DNA of 22,256 nt from positions 1-22,256 of the forward strand of contig CAMZIX010000008.1 of the NCBI GenBank assembly GCA_947307375.1, read 5' to 3'. Both the position numbers and the translations under genes were made by a program. Origin of the DNA: an uncultured Clostridia bacterium (GTDB taxonomy: Bacteria > Bacillota_A > Clostridia > Oscillospirales > Oscillospiraceae). The notes under the pieces are model-generated. The model made no database searches. It was not told the DNA's origin and saw only the letters and a list, made by a program, of their open reading frames with translations. This document shows positions 8,091 to 13,836 of the stretch, one piece after another (position 1 is the stretch's first letter; every line of letters begins with the position of its first letter).

Positions 8091-8606
8091 TCATATTTCC
8101 TCTTTTGATGGAACCCAGTATTGGCTTCCCCAATGCTCGAAGTCCCACTCTTCCCAATAAGGGTTGCATTCATAGTCGATGTAATACAGCGTTTTACCGC
8201 AGGGAATAAAGTTGTTGGGATAATAGTCGATGTTCAGCCCCGCCGGATACAGCAGGCGGCACATGGCCTGCAGCTGATCGAGCCAATCCGGTTCCATCCG
8301 ACCGGCCCTGACCCAGTCGGCGACGGTCTGCCCTTCGATGTATTCTTTCAGCAGCCGCTCCTGCGCGTGGTCGACGTCCAGCAGCCTCGGCATCGGGATG
8401 CCGAGCCGGCTCAGCGTCTCGTAGTCCCGCAGTTCCGCTTCCAGCTTGTTGCCGAAGCTGTAATAGTCGCAGGGCTCATGGTGGATCTGCTTGAGAACAT
8501 AGTTCTGTTCTCCGTCCGTCACGAGATAGGAATATCCGCCCTTGCCTTTGCCGAGCAGGCGAATGATCTGATATGGTTTCCCGTTGACGCTCAGTCTGTC
8601 CTCCAT
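8091..8606 (-). CDS. Small protein kinase-like protein
   Basis: The 171 residues look like a compact kinase fold. A glycine-rich loop LLGKGKGGYSY is at 17-27, a YVLKQI lysine (K39) resembles the ATP-binding lysine, and an acidic helix EAELRDYE follows. A catalytic-loop-like LNIDYYPNNFI (D127, N131/N132) and a DFG-equivalent YIDYE (D144) come later. The C-lobe is much shorter than in Ser/Thr kinases, closer to RIO or aminoglycoside-phosphotransferase-like folds. The substrate is unknown. The ATG at 8606 directly follows the TAA of the GNAT gene with no gap, so translation is probably coupled. The kinase-like fold is likely; activity is unproven. Confidence 0.7.
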   Translation of the reverse strand: MEDRLSVNGKPYQIIRLLGKGKGGYSYLVTDGEQNYVLKQIHHEPCDYYSFGNKLEAELRDYETLSRLGIPMPRLLDVDHAQERLLKEYIEGQTVADWVRAGRMEPDWLDQLQAMCRLLYPAGLNIDYYPNNFIPCGKTLYYIDYECNPYWEEWDFEHWGSQYWVPSKEEI

Positions 8607-9089
8607 TTATCTCTTGATCTCCATAAACACGTCTTCCGCCGTCCGGTCGTATTCGCGGAAGCCGCATTTTTCATAGACGTGGATCGCCCGTTCGTTATAA
8701 GGCATAGCTCTCAGGCTGATTCTGAGCAGCCCGAGCCTGTCCATCCCATAACGGATCATCGCACGGATCGCCTCCGTTCCGAAGCCGCGATCCTGCTTTG
8801 CGGCGGTGATGGCAATGCCAAGCTCGGCGGAGCTTTCCGAAACATTCATCAATTCGATATTCCCGATAAACGCGCCGGTCTTTTTTTCGAGCATCGAGAA
8901 GACGACGGCCTTCTCTTCGAGCTTGCCGCGCACCCAGTTCATTTCCTGCTCTTCGGTAAAAGTTTTACGGCTGCTGCCGATCAAACGCCCGACGTTCTCA
9001 TAGTCGTTGACCATGGTGAGATACTCCGACACCAGTTCTTCACTCACCTCGACAAAGCTGATATTGTCCGATTCAAAGATCTGCTTCAT
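8607..9089 (-). CDS. GNAT-family N-acetyltransferase (RimJ/RimL-like)
   Basis: The 160-residue protein has the acetyl-CoA loop QDRGFGTEA (about 99-107) and the late MPYNERAIHVYEKCGF block typical of RimJ/RimL-type GNATs, which acetylate protein N-termini or small amines. The ATG at 9089 has GGAGGG 6 bases upstream; in-frame codons upstream to 9134 belong to another reading frame of an rlmD remnant. That remnant ends with a stop codon at 9103, 13 bases before this start, which suggests the gene originally followed rlmD directly in one operon. The kinase-like gene follows with no gap. The acceptor is unknown. Confidence 0.85.
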   Translation of the reverse strand: MKQIFESDNISFVEVSEELVSEYLTMVNDYENVGRLIGSSRKTFTEEQEMNWVRGKLEEKAVVFSMLEKKTGAFIGNIELMNVSESSAELGIAITAAKQDRGFGTEAIRAMIRYGMDRLGLLRISLRAMPYNERAIHVYEKCGFREYDRTAEDVFMEIKR

Positions 9090-9121
9090 CTTGACCCTCC
9101 GGTTATCTGGCCAGTAAAACC

Positions 9122-9135
9122 ACCGTCTCGACATG
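9122..9135 (-). repeat. att-like direct repeat, distal copy
   Basis: The minus strand reads CATGTCGAGACGGT, encoding His-Val-Glu-Thr-Val. It matches the copy at 10409-10422 except for one base and is followed by the native-looking RlmD ending. Confidence 0.6.
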
Positions 9136-9192
9136 GTACGAGAAAATGAAATGAATAGTCATATCACTCATCCGTTCGCACCTTTGGCTCCA

Positions 9193-9267
9193 GGAACATA
9201 TCAACGATTTTTCTGTTCGCCGGGAACATATCCACTGGTTTTGCCCCTTGGACGTCCGTGGGAACAT
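9193..9267. repeat. Three GGAACAT direct repeats
   Basis: GGAACAT occurs at 9193-9199, 9223-9229 and 9261-9267, spaced 30 and 38 bases, mostly as GGGAACATATC-like decamers. A fourth copy is in the rlmD coding sequence at 10434-10440, where it encodes MFP. The cluster lies at one edge of the inserted segment and could be a recombinase- or regulator-binding array, or remains of repeated rlmD end sequences. Confidence 0.45.
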
Positions 9268-9283
9268 GCCGAGAAACTATGAT

Positions 9284-9853
9284 TCATCTGACGATCGCAA
9301 GCATCACCACATCATGAAATCCACGACCGTAAGGATAATGGTGAAGCAAGCCTTCTCTGATATATCCATTCTTTTCCAATACGCGAATTGATGCTTGATT
9401 CTCTATCCTGACAAGGCCTTGTATTCTCGCAAGTCCCAGCTCATCCAAGCCGAACCTGGTCACCCTTTCTACGGCCTCTGTGGCGATCTCACGGCCCCAA
9501 AAATCACTTGACAGGTGATACGAAATCTCAGCTGTTGTTTTCTTTACAAAGCCTCCCAAATCAATACGGCCAACCACCTGATTGCTTTCTTTGTCCCTTA
9601 TACACCAGGTAAAAACAATCTTCCTTTTCAACAGCCGATCGTTTATATTCCTCAGCCAATTGCTGATATGCGGCTCTTTGTCAAAAACCGGAACTCCTCC
9701 TCCAAGATATTTTTGTACTTTAGGATCTCGCAATATGTCAAAATAAGCGTCCATATCTTCTCTTGTAAATGCAGTTAATCGCAACCGCTCTGTTTCTAAC
9801 TCAGGAATCGATTCAAAATACGAATTGAAGTCTTTCATGTTCTCTTGTTCCAT
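9284..9853 (-). CDS. GNAT-family N-acetyltransferase, probable cargo gene
   Basis: The 189-residue protein begins with a RimJ/RimL-type N-terminus (ELETERLRLTAFTREDMDAYF), then IVFTWCIRDKESNQVVGRI, an acetyl-CoA loop variant DFWGREIATEA (117-127) and VRIENQASIRVLEKNGYIREG. These are standard RimJ/RimL-like features, so it acetylates a protein N-terminus, amine or drug of unknown identity. It is a different subgroup from the neighbouring GNAT at 8607-9089. Base composition is clearly more AT-rich than flanking genes, and it lies within the segment inserted in the rlmD 3' end, so it was probably acquired. No good ribosome binding site precedes the ATG at 9853; an ATG at 9838 is possible. A TATACT box at 9858-9863 could give a leaderless transcript. 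Confidence 0.82.
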   Translation of the reverse strand: MEQENMKDFNSYFESIPELETERLRLTAFTREDMDAYFDILRDPKVQKYLGGGVPVFDKEPHISNWLRNINDRLLKRKIVFTWCIRDKESNQVVGRIDLGGFVKKTTAEISYHLSSDFWGREIATEAVERVTRFGLDELGLARIQGLVRIENQASIRVLEKNGYIREGLLHHYPYGRGFHDVVMLAIVR

Positions 9854-9891
9854 TTACAGTATAGATATAAACCTTAGTTTCTTCTTTTCCA

Positions 9892-10074
9892 TCAAGAACT
9901 CCTTAAAAGATTGGACGTACCTGCCACGTATTCATCAAACATATTTTCGCGGACATAGTTATCTATTCTTTGTAACGCTTCCGTTGGTTCATATTTGTAA
10001 AAGGCAGCAGTGTATTCGGATAACAAATCTTGAGCGGTATCGTTTCCGGTAATACTTACGCTCCACGCTCCCAT
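9892..10074 (-). pseudogene. Truncated DUF4259-like protein
   Basis: The 60-residue product starts MGAWSVSITGNDTAQDLL, which fits the MGAW...NDTALD opening of the DUF4259-like family, and continues with a helix EALQRIDNYVREN. Family members as I remember them run to well over 100 residues. Here the frame turns into the unrelated VAGTSNLLRSS and stops, so the C-terminal part seems lost. A good GGGAGGA site precedes the ATG at 10074, so the fragment could still be translated. It lies between the rlmD tail and the second GNAT, inside the AT-rich inserted segment. The function of the family is not established. Confidence 0.55.
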
Positions 10075-10113
10075 AAAACAATCCTCCCATTTTTCACCTA
10101 AGCTATAGTCAAA

Positions 10114-11745
10114 TCATCTGAAATGCTTTAGGGCCTCTTCAATTGCGATTACCTTTTCTTCCGGACATCCCGGCTGTCGCGAATCATGTGATTTCGGCTT
10201 ATTATAGTTCTCACGTTCAATGATCCCATGCTTCCGCTTTACCTGAGCAATGTTCAGATGAGTCACATGGAATCCGTACTTATCCTGTACCCACTCCTGG
10301 ATCTCTTCATATGTAGCTTTACTCTCGGCGGCGGTCAGATCCAACTCATCCATATCGACCTGAACGCTGATATGATGCTTGGCTTCAGAAAGTTTGGACA
10401 AAAGACATACAGTCTCGACATGACAGGTGCGCGGGAACATGTCGACGGCGGTCGCGGCGCGGAGCTCGTAGCCGTACGCGTTCAGACGCAGGATGTCCCG
10501 CGCCAGCGTCGACGGATTGCAGGAGACGTAAACGATGCGATCCGGATTCATCGACGCAACGGCCTCGATCGCACTCTCACTCATCCCTTTGCGCGGCGGA
10601 TCCACGACGACGACCTCGGGCCGCAGCCCGCGTTCGCGCAGCCTGACAGCGGCGTCACCGGCGTCCGCGCAGAGGAATTCCGTGTTTTCAAAACCGTTGG
10701 CGGCGGCGTTCTTTTTCGCGTTTTCCACGGCCTCCGGCACGATTTCTGCGCCGATGACGCGACCAGCCAGACGTGCGAGACTGAGGCTGATCGTACCCGC
10801 GCCGCAGTAGAGATCAAAGACCAGCGAATCATGATCCGGCGCGGCGTAGGCAACGGCACGCTGATACAGCTTTTCCGCCTGCGGCGGATTGATCTGGAAA
10901 AACGCCTGCGGTGCGATCGAAAAACGGTTTCCGCATAGAATATCCTCCAGCGTGCTCTTTCCCCAAAGCGTATAAAACTCTCCGGCAAGCACGGTGTTGC
11001 CCCGGGAGCGGTTGATATTGAGAACGATCCCTGTCAGCTCCGGAATGGCCTTCCGCAGCGTGTCGACAAGCGCCGAGGTCTTCGTCCCCAGTCCGCGCGC
11101 AGAAACGACGCAGACGACGGCGTCGTCCGTCTGCCAGGCCTTCCGGCAGAACACATGCCGGATATAGCCGCTGCCGTCGGTCTCGTGATAGGCAGAGATC
11201 GCGTGTTCCTTCATAAAACAGAGAACGGAGGACGCGGCCCGCTCGCTCAGCTCATTCTGGATCAGGCATTGCCTGACCGGGATCAGCTCGTGGCTGCGTT
11301 CCCGATAAAAGCCGGCGGCAGGGGAGCCGTTTACTTCGTCGACGGCAAAGATCCCTTTGTTTCGATAGCGCAGGATTTGAGCGCTGCCGAGGATCTCCTC
11401 CGCACGCAGCGTCTGCTTTCCGATATGGGCCAGCGCATCGTTTACCCGGCCGAGCTTGAAGCGCAGCTCTTCCTCATAGCTCATGTGCCACAGATCGCAG
11501 CCGCCGCAAAGAGAAAACGCCGGGCATAGGCTGTCACGCCGCTCGGGCGAGGCTGTGATCAGTCGCTCCCCGCGGCCGTAGACGGCGGTTTTCGTGACTT
11601 TGACAAGGCGAATCTCCCATTGTTCGCCGATGATCGTTTTCGGCACGAAAACAGCCCGTCCCTCGATGCGGCAAACGCCGAGGCCCTCGGAGGAATAGGA
11701 CTCGATATTCACTTGAAATACCTGGTTTTTCTTCAGTTCCATCAT
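10114..11745 (-). CDS. rlmD: 23S rRNA (uracil-C5)-methyltransferase RlmD/RumA with extended tail
   Basis: This enzyme uses S-adenosylmethionine to methylate C5 of a uracil in 23S rRNA. Residues about 5-62 form a TRAM domain. C74, C80, C83 and C160 fit the 4Fe-4S cluster. The SAM-binding DLYCGAGT is at 311-318, then VDPPRKG (381-387) and the catalytic cysteine C409 in VSCNPSTLARD. The ordinary family ending would come soon after HVETV at 442-446. Instead another 87 residues (457-543) follow, charged and alpha-helical in look, with ELDLTAAESKATYEEI and KHGIIERENYNKPKS. I take them to be a module brought in by an inserted element. The enzyme core looks intact. The promoter lies so close that the mRNA may start at the ATG itself. 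It was probably once an operon with the GNAT and kinase-like genes now 1 kb away. Confidence 0.92.
   Translation of the reverse strand: MMELKKNQVFQVNIESYSSEGLGVCRIEGRAVFVPKTIIGEQWEIRLVKVTKTAVYGRGERLITASPERRDSLCPAFSLCGGCDLWHMSYEEELRFKLGRVNDALAHIGKQTLRAEEILGSAQILRYRNKGIFAVDEVNGSPAAGFYRERSHELIPVRQCLIQNELSERAASSVLCFMKEHAISAYHETDGSGYIRHVFCRKAWQTDDAVVCVVSARGLGTKTSALVDTLRKAIPELTGIVLNINRSRGNTVLAGEFYTLWGKSTLEDILCGNRFSIAPQAFFQINPPQAEKLYQRAVAYAAPDHDSLVFDLYCGAGTISLSLARLAGRVIGAEIVPEAVENAKKNAAANGFENTEFLCADAGDAAVRLRERGLRPEVVVVDPPRKGMSESAIEAVASMNPDRIVYVSCNPSTLARDILRLNAYGYELRAATAVDMFPRTCHVETVCLLSKLSEAKHHISVQVDMDELDLTAAESKATYEEIQEWVQDKYGFHVTHLNIAQVKRKHGIIERENYNKPKSHDSRQPGCPEEKVIAIEEALKHFR
10409..10422 (-). repeat. 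att-like direct repeat, copy inside rlmD
   Basis: The minus strand reads CATGTCGAGACTGT and encodes HVETV at residues 442-446 of RlmD. It matches 9122-9135 at 13 of 14 bases. Downstream of it the protein sequence departs from the normal RlmD ending. Confidence 0.6.
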
Positions 11746-11751
11746 AAAAAA

Positions 11752-11780
11752 AGTATAGCATATCTTGAAAAACTTGACAA
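11752..11780 (-). promoter_or_regulatory. rlmD promoter with extended -10
   Basis: On the minus strand TTGTCA (11780-11775) is followed after exactly 17 bases by TATACT (11757-11752), which is preceded by TGC as in an extended -10. Six T residues then lead straight into the ATG at 11745, so the predicted start point lies at or next to the start codon. No ribosome binding site is present. Confidence 0.75.
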
Positions 11781-11803
11781 TGAGAGATATTGCAAATCAT
11801 ATT
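11774..11803 (+). promoter_or_regulatory. Divergent promoter for the lipoprotein gene
   Basis: A perfect TTGACA (11774-11779) is followed after 18 bases by CATATT (11798-11803). The -10 is weak. The -35 overlaps that of the rlmD promoter on the other strand by five bases, so the two start sites probably compete or are co-regulated. Confidence 0.5.
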
Positions 11804-11857
11804 CTCGGCGTTTCGGCAGATACTATGCTTGTCTGTGAAAAAGGAGGGAAACAGCCC

Positions 11858-12088
11858 GTGAAAAGAAAGCTTTTTGCTTTGATCCTGACTCTTCTGTTGT
11901 GCGTATCTCTCTGCGCCTGCGGAAACTACAGGTCGAATGACGGCATGATGGACAAGGATACGGATCGTGGGCAAACGGAAATGACGCCCGACGCCGAGGA
12001 CGGCATTGTCGATGACAATGCCGGCACCAACGGCATAATCAGCGGCGATCTCACGATGCCCAGCCCCAACGTGTCGCACAGACCGTGA
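11858..12088 (+). CDS. Small acidic lipoprotein
   Basis: The product of 76 residues starts with a lipoprotein signal peptide: MKRK, a hydrophobic run LFALILTLLLCVSL and a lipobox LCAC, with lipidation expected at the second cysteine. The remaining 54 or so residues are hydrophilic and acidic (DKDTDRG, DAEDGIVDDNAG), with no domain I recognise. It would be anchored on the outer face of the cell membrane. The start is GTG at 11858, with GGAGGG about 9 bases upstream; the frame is open further upstream but without a better site. A strong terminator follows the stop at once, so it is a single-gene unit divergent from rlmD. Function unknown. Confidence 0.7.
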   Translation: MKRKLFALILTLLLCVSLCACGNYRSNDGMMDKDTDRGQTEMTPDAEDGIVDDNAGTNGIISGDLTMPSPNVSHRP

Positions 12089-12089
12089 A

Positions 12090-12120
12090 AAAACACGCCG
12101 GAACGATCCGGCGTGTTTTT
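12090..12120 (+). terminator. Intrinsic terminator after the lipoprotein gene
   Basis: A perfect 13-bp stem (12090-12102 with 12107-12119), rich in GC at its top and A/T at its base, has a 4-base loop and a T-run. It begins two bases after the stop codon. Confidence 0.9.
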
Positions 12121-12121
12121 C

Positions 12122-12150
12122 TTGCAATCAACGCAGGCACGGCGTATGAT
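12122..12150 (+). promoter_or_regulatory. Promoter of the phosphopantetheinyl transferase gene
   Basis: TTGCAA (12122-12127) and TATGAT (12145-12150) are 17 bases apart. The box pair starts right after the preceding terminator and leaves a short leader before the GTG at 12170. Confidence 0.65.
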
Positions 12151-12169
12151 GAGCAGGGGAGGGATGCTT

Positions 12170-12805
12170 GTGCTGAACATATTGTGGGCGGATGCGGATC
12201 AGATGGCGCTTCCGTCCGGCGCGCCGCTCTCCGCTTATCGTGAAAATAAGCTCGCGTCGATCAAGCATAAGCAAACCTGGCGCTGCTCGCTTTGCGCGGA
12301 GCTTTTGCTGATCGAGGCCGTACGCAGGGAAGCGCCCGATTTCCCTCTGCCGCTCGTGATAGAGGCCGACTCGTACGGAAAGCCCCGCCTCGCTGACCGC
12401 GAATTTGAATTCAGCCTGTCGCACAGCGCACATTTTGCGGCCTGCGCTCTTTCAGACAGCCCGATCGGTTTGGATATCCAGGGCCTTGCCAAATGCGACG
12501 AAAGGCTCGTCAGACGTTTTTTCACCCAAAGGGAGCAGGATGTCATCCTTTCTTCCAAAAATCGCGACGCGGCTTTTACGCGGCTTTGGTGCCGAAAAGA
12601 AAGTTTTCTGAAGTCGATTGGACTCGGACTGCGTCTTCCGCTTGACAGCTTTGATTTGTCAGACGAGGATCCGACGGTTTCATTCCGTGAAAAAGCATAC
12701 GGCTTTCGTGAATATCGGGCGGAAGATCTGTTTTTCTGCATCTGCATGCCGTTCGACGCTCTGCCTGAAAACATGGATCCTCAAAAAGTTGAGCTGCCGT
12801 TTTGA
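12170..12805 (+). CDS. 4'-phosphopantetheinyl transferase (Sfp-type)
   Basis: This enzyme moves the phosphopantetheine arm of coenzyme A onto a serine of acyl or peptidyl carrier proteins. The 211 residues show the Sfp-type motifs in order: FSLSHS (81-86), the Mg-binding GLDI (100-103, D102), and WCRKESFLK (140-148, with E144 and K148). The length is near that of Sfp, longer than AcpS, so a secondary-metabolism or broad-specificity carrier protein partner is possible. No NRPS or PKS gene is in the window. I choose the GTG at 12170, 7 bases after GGAGG. The ATG at 12164 is almost on top of that site. A hairpin overlaps the stop and is probably shared with convergent dapA. Confidence 0.9.
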   Translation: MLNILWADADQMALPSGAPLSAYRENKLASIKHKQTWRCSLCAELLLIEAVRREAPDFPLPLVIEADSYGKPRLADREFEFSLSHSAHFAACALSDSPIGLDIQGLAKCDERLVRRFFTQREQDVILSSKNRDAAFTRLWCRKESFLKSIGLGLRLPLDSFDLSDEDPTVSFREKAYGFREYRAEDLFFCICMPFDALPENMDPQKVELPF

Positions 12806-12813
12806 CGGCAGCT
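12783..12813. terminator. Convergent terminator between the PPTase gene and dapA
   Basis: A 9-bp perfect stem (12792-12800 with 12805-12813) with loop TTTG spans the PPTase stop. On the minus strand it follows the dapA stop at once and a T5 run lies a few bases later (12787-12783). On the plus strand the tail is TATTTAT. It probably works in both directions. Confidence 0.65.
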
Positions 12814-12816
12814 TAT

Positions 12817-13704
12817 TTATACGTTCAGGCCCGCCTCCCGCATCGTCGCATGCAGCGTCTTCAGATGCGCTTCGCTGATCTCTGTCAGCGGAAGTCTCAG
12901 GATGCCGCTGTCCGTTCCCAATAGCTTCATTGCCGCCTTGACAGGGATCGGATTCGTTTCGATGAACAGCACGGAGAAAAGCGCCGTGTATTTCCGAAAC
13001 AATTCAGCGGCAGCGGGATATTTGCCTTCAAGGCAGAGCGCGCACAGCTTGGATACAACGCCGGGCACGATGTTGCTTGCGACAGAGATCACGCCGTGCG
13101 CGCCGAGAGCCATCATGGGGACCGTATTGTCGTCGTTCCCGCTCCAGAAATTCAGTTCGTCGCCGCACATGCTCATTGTTCTGGCAATCAGACTGAAGTC
13201 GCCGGATGCTTCCTTGACGCCGTTGATGTTGGGATGCCCGGCAAGCGTCCGGTAGGTTTCGGCCTGGATGCCGATACCCGTCCGGCTGGGAACGTTATAG
13301 AGGATCATCGGGAGATCGACGCGATCCGCCACCATGGTAAAATGCTCGATCAGCCCCTTCTGGCTGGTCTTGTTGTAATAGGGCGTCACCATCAGAATAC
13401 CGTCTGCGCCCACGGCCTTTGCCGTTTTCGCCTTGTGCAGTGCCCGCAGGGTATTGTTGCCGCCGACGCCCACGATGACCTTCATCCTGTTCTGGCAGAT
13501 CTGGACGGCAGAGCGGATCAGCTCTTCATATTCATCCGCCGTTACGGTCGGGTTTTCTCCCGTAGTTCCGTTGACGACAATGGCTGCCGTTCCGTTTTCA
13601 TACTGCTGATCCAGATTCCGTTTCAAACGTTCGTAGTCGATGCCTGATTCCGTAAACGGTGTTACGATCGCTGTACAGGACCCCGTAAATACCGGCGTTT
13701 TCAA
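12817..13704 (-). CDS. dapA: 4-hydroxy-tetrahydrodipicolinate synthase
   Basis: DapA condenses pyruvate with aspartate semialdehyde, the first committed step to diaminopimelate and lysine, and to dipicolinate in spores. The 295 residues fit the family. NGTTGE (45-50) is the substrate-binding loop, Y110 lies in TPYYNKT, Y136 and R141 in YNVPSRTG, and the Schiff-base lysine is K164 in GVKEASGD. The start is TTG at 13704, with AAGGAGG 8 bases upstream; the frame extends to 13806 without a better site, and the family N-terminus starts near here. The gene is monocistronic and divergent from the spoIID-like gene. It uses the product of asd, encoded elsewhere in the window. Confidence 0.95.
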   Translation of the reverse strand: MKTPVFTGSCTAIVTPFTESGIDYERLKRNLDQQYENGTAAIVVNGTTGENPTVTADEYEELIRSAVQICQNRMKVIVGVGGNNTLRALHKAKTAKAVGADGILMVTPYYNKTSQKGLIEHFTMVADRVDLPMILYNVPSRTGIGIQAETYRTLAGHPNINGVKEASGDFSLIARTMSMCGDELNFWSGNDDNTVPMMALGAHGVISVASNIVPGVVSKLCALCLEGKYPAAAELFRKYTALFSVLFIETNPIPVKAAMKLLGTDSGILRLPLTEISEAHLKTLHATMREAGLNV

Positions 13705-13774
13705 TATTTTTTCCTCCTTGCACCATCTTTCAGACACAATGTATTCCGCCTGATCGGCCGATAGTACACAAGAG

Positions 13775-13803
13775 TTGAAAAGACGCGGAGCTTTTGTTAT
13801 AAT
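13775..13803 (+). promoter_or_regulatory. Promoter of the spoIID-like gene
   Basis: TTGAAA (13775-13780) and a perfect TATAAT (13798-13803) are 17 bases apart. This is a vegetative sigma-A-type promoter, which suggests expression is not limited to sporulation. Confidence 0.8.
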
Positions 13804-13836
13804 CATTTAAAAATTTGTCCTGTGGAGGATTGTCCT

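Larger units (their letters stand above)
9103..9276 (-). pseudogene. Displaced native 3' end of rlmD
   Basis: On the minus strand a frame open from just after a TAG (9279-9277) reads LGMFPRTS near its start and ends HVETVVLLAR followed by TAA at 9103. HVETVVLLAR is what the C-terminus of an ordinary RlmD/RumA protein looks like. The intact rlmD further upstream reads MFPRTCHVETVCLLSK at its equivalent point. Here a 114-nt non-RlmD stretch separates MFPRTS from HVET. There is no start or ribosome binding site, so this is a relic rather than a gene. Confidence 0.6.
9122..10422. mobile_element. Probable remnant of an integrative element in the rlmD 3' end
   Basis: The segment is bounded by the 14-bp repeat copies at 9122-9135 and 10409-10422, which agree at 13 positions and fall at the same codons (HVETV) of rlmD. 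Inside lie the replacement tail of rlmD, a truncated DUF4259-like gene, a GNAT gene and a short repeat cluster. It is visibly AT-richer than the flanks. No integrase, relaxase or other mobility gene remains, so it would be a deletion remnant or a minimal non-autonomous insertion. Integration of conjugative elements into rumA-type 3' ends is known in streptococci; its application here is inference. Confidence 0.55.

Noticed and set aside
9122..10422. Insertion sequence with transposase
   Set aside because: No transposase, terminal inverted repeats or short target duplication were found; the boundaries fit site-specific integration better.
10228..10938. Plus-strand open frame opposite rlmD
   Set aside because: Antisense to catalytic motifs of rlmD; no start signals and no family resemblance.
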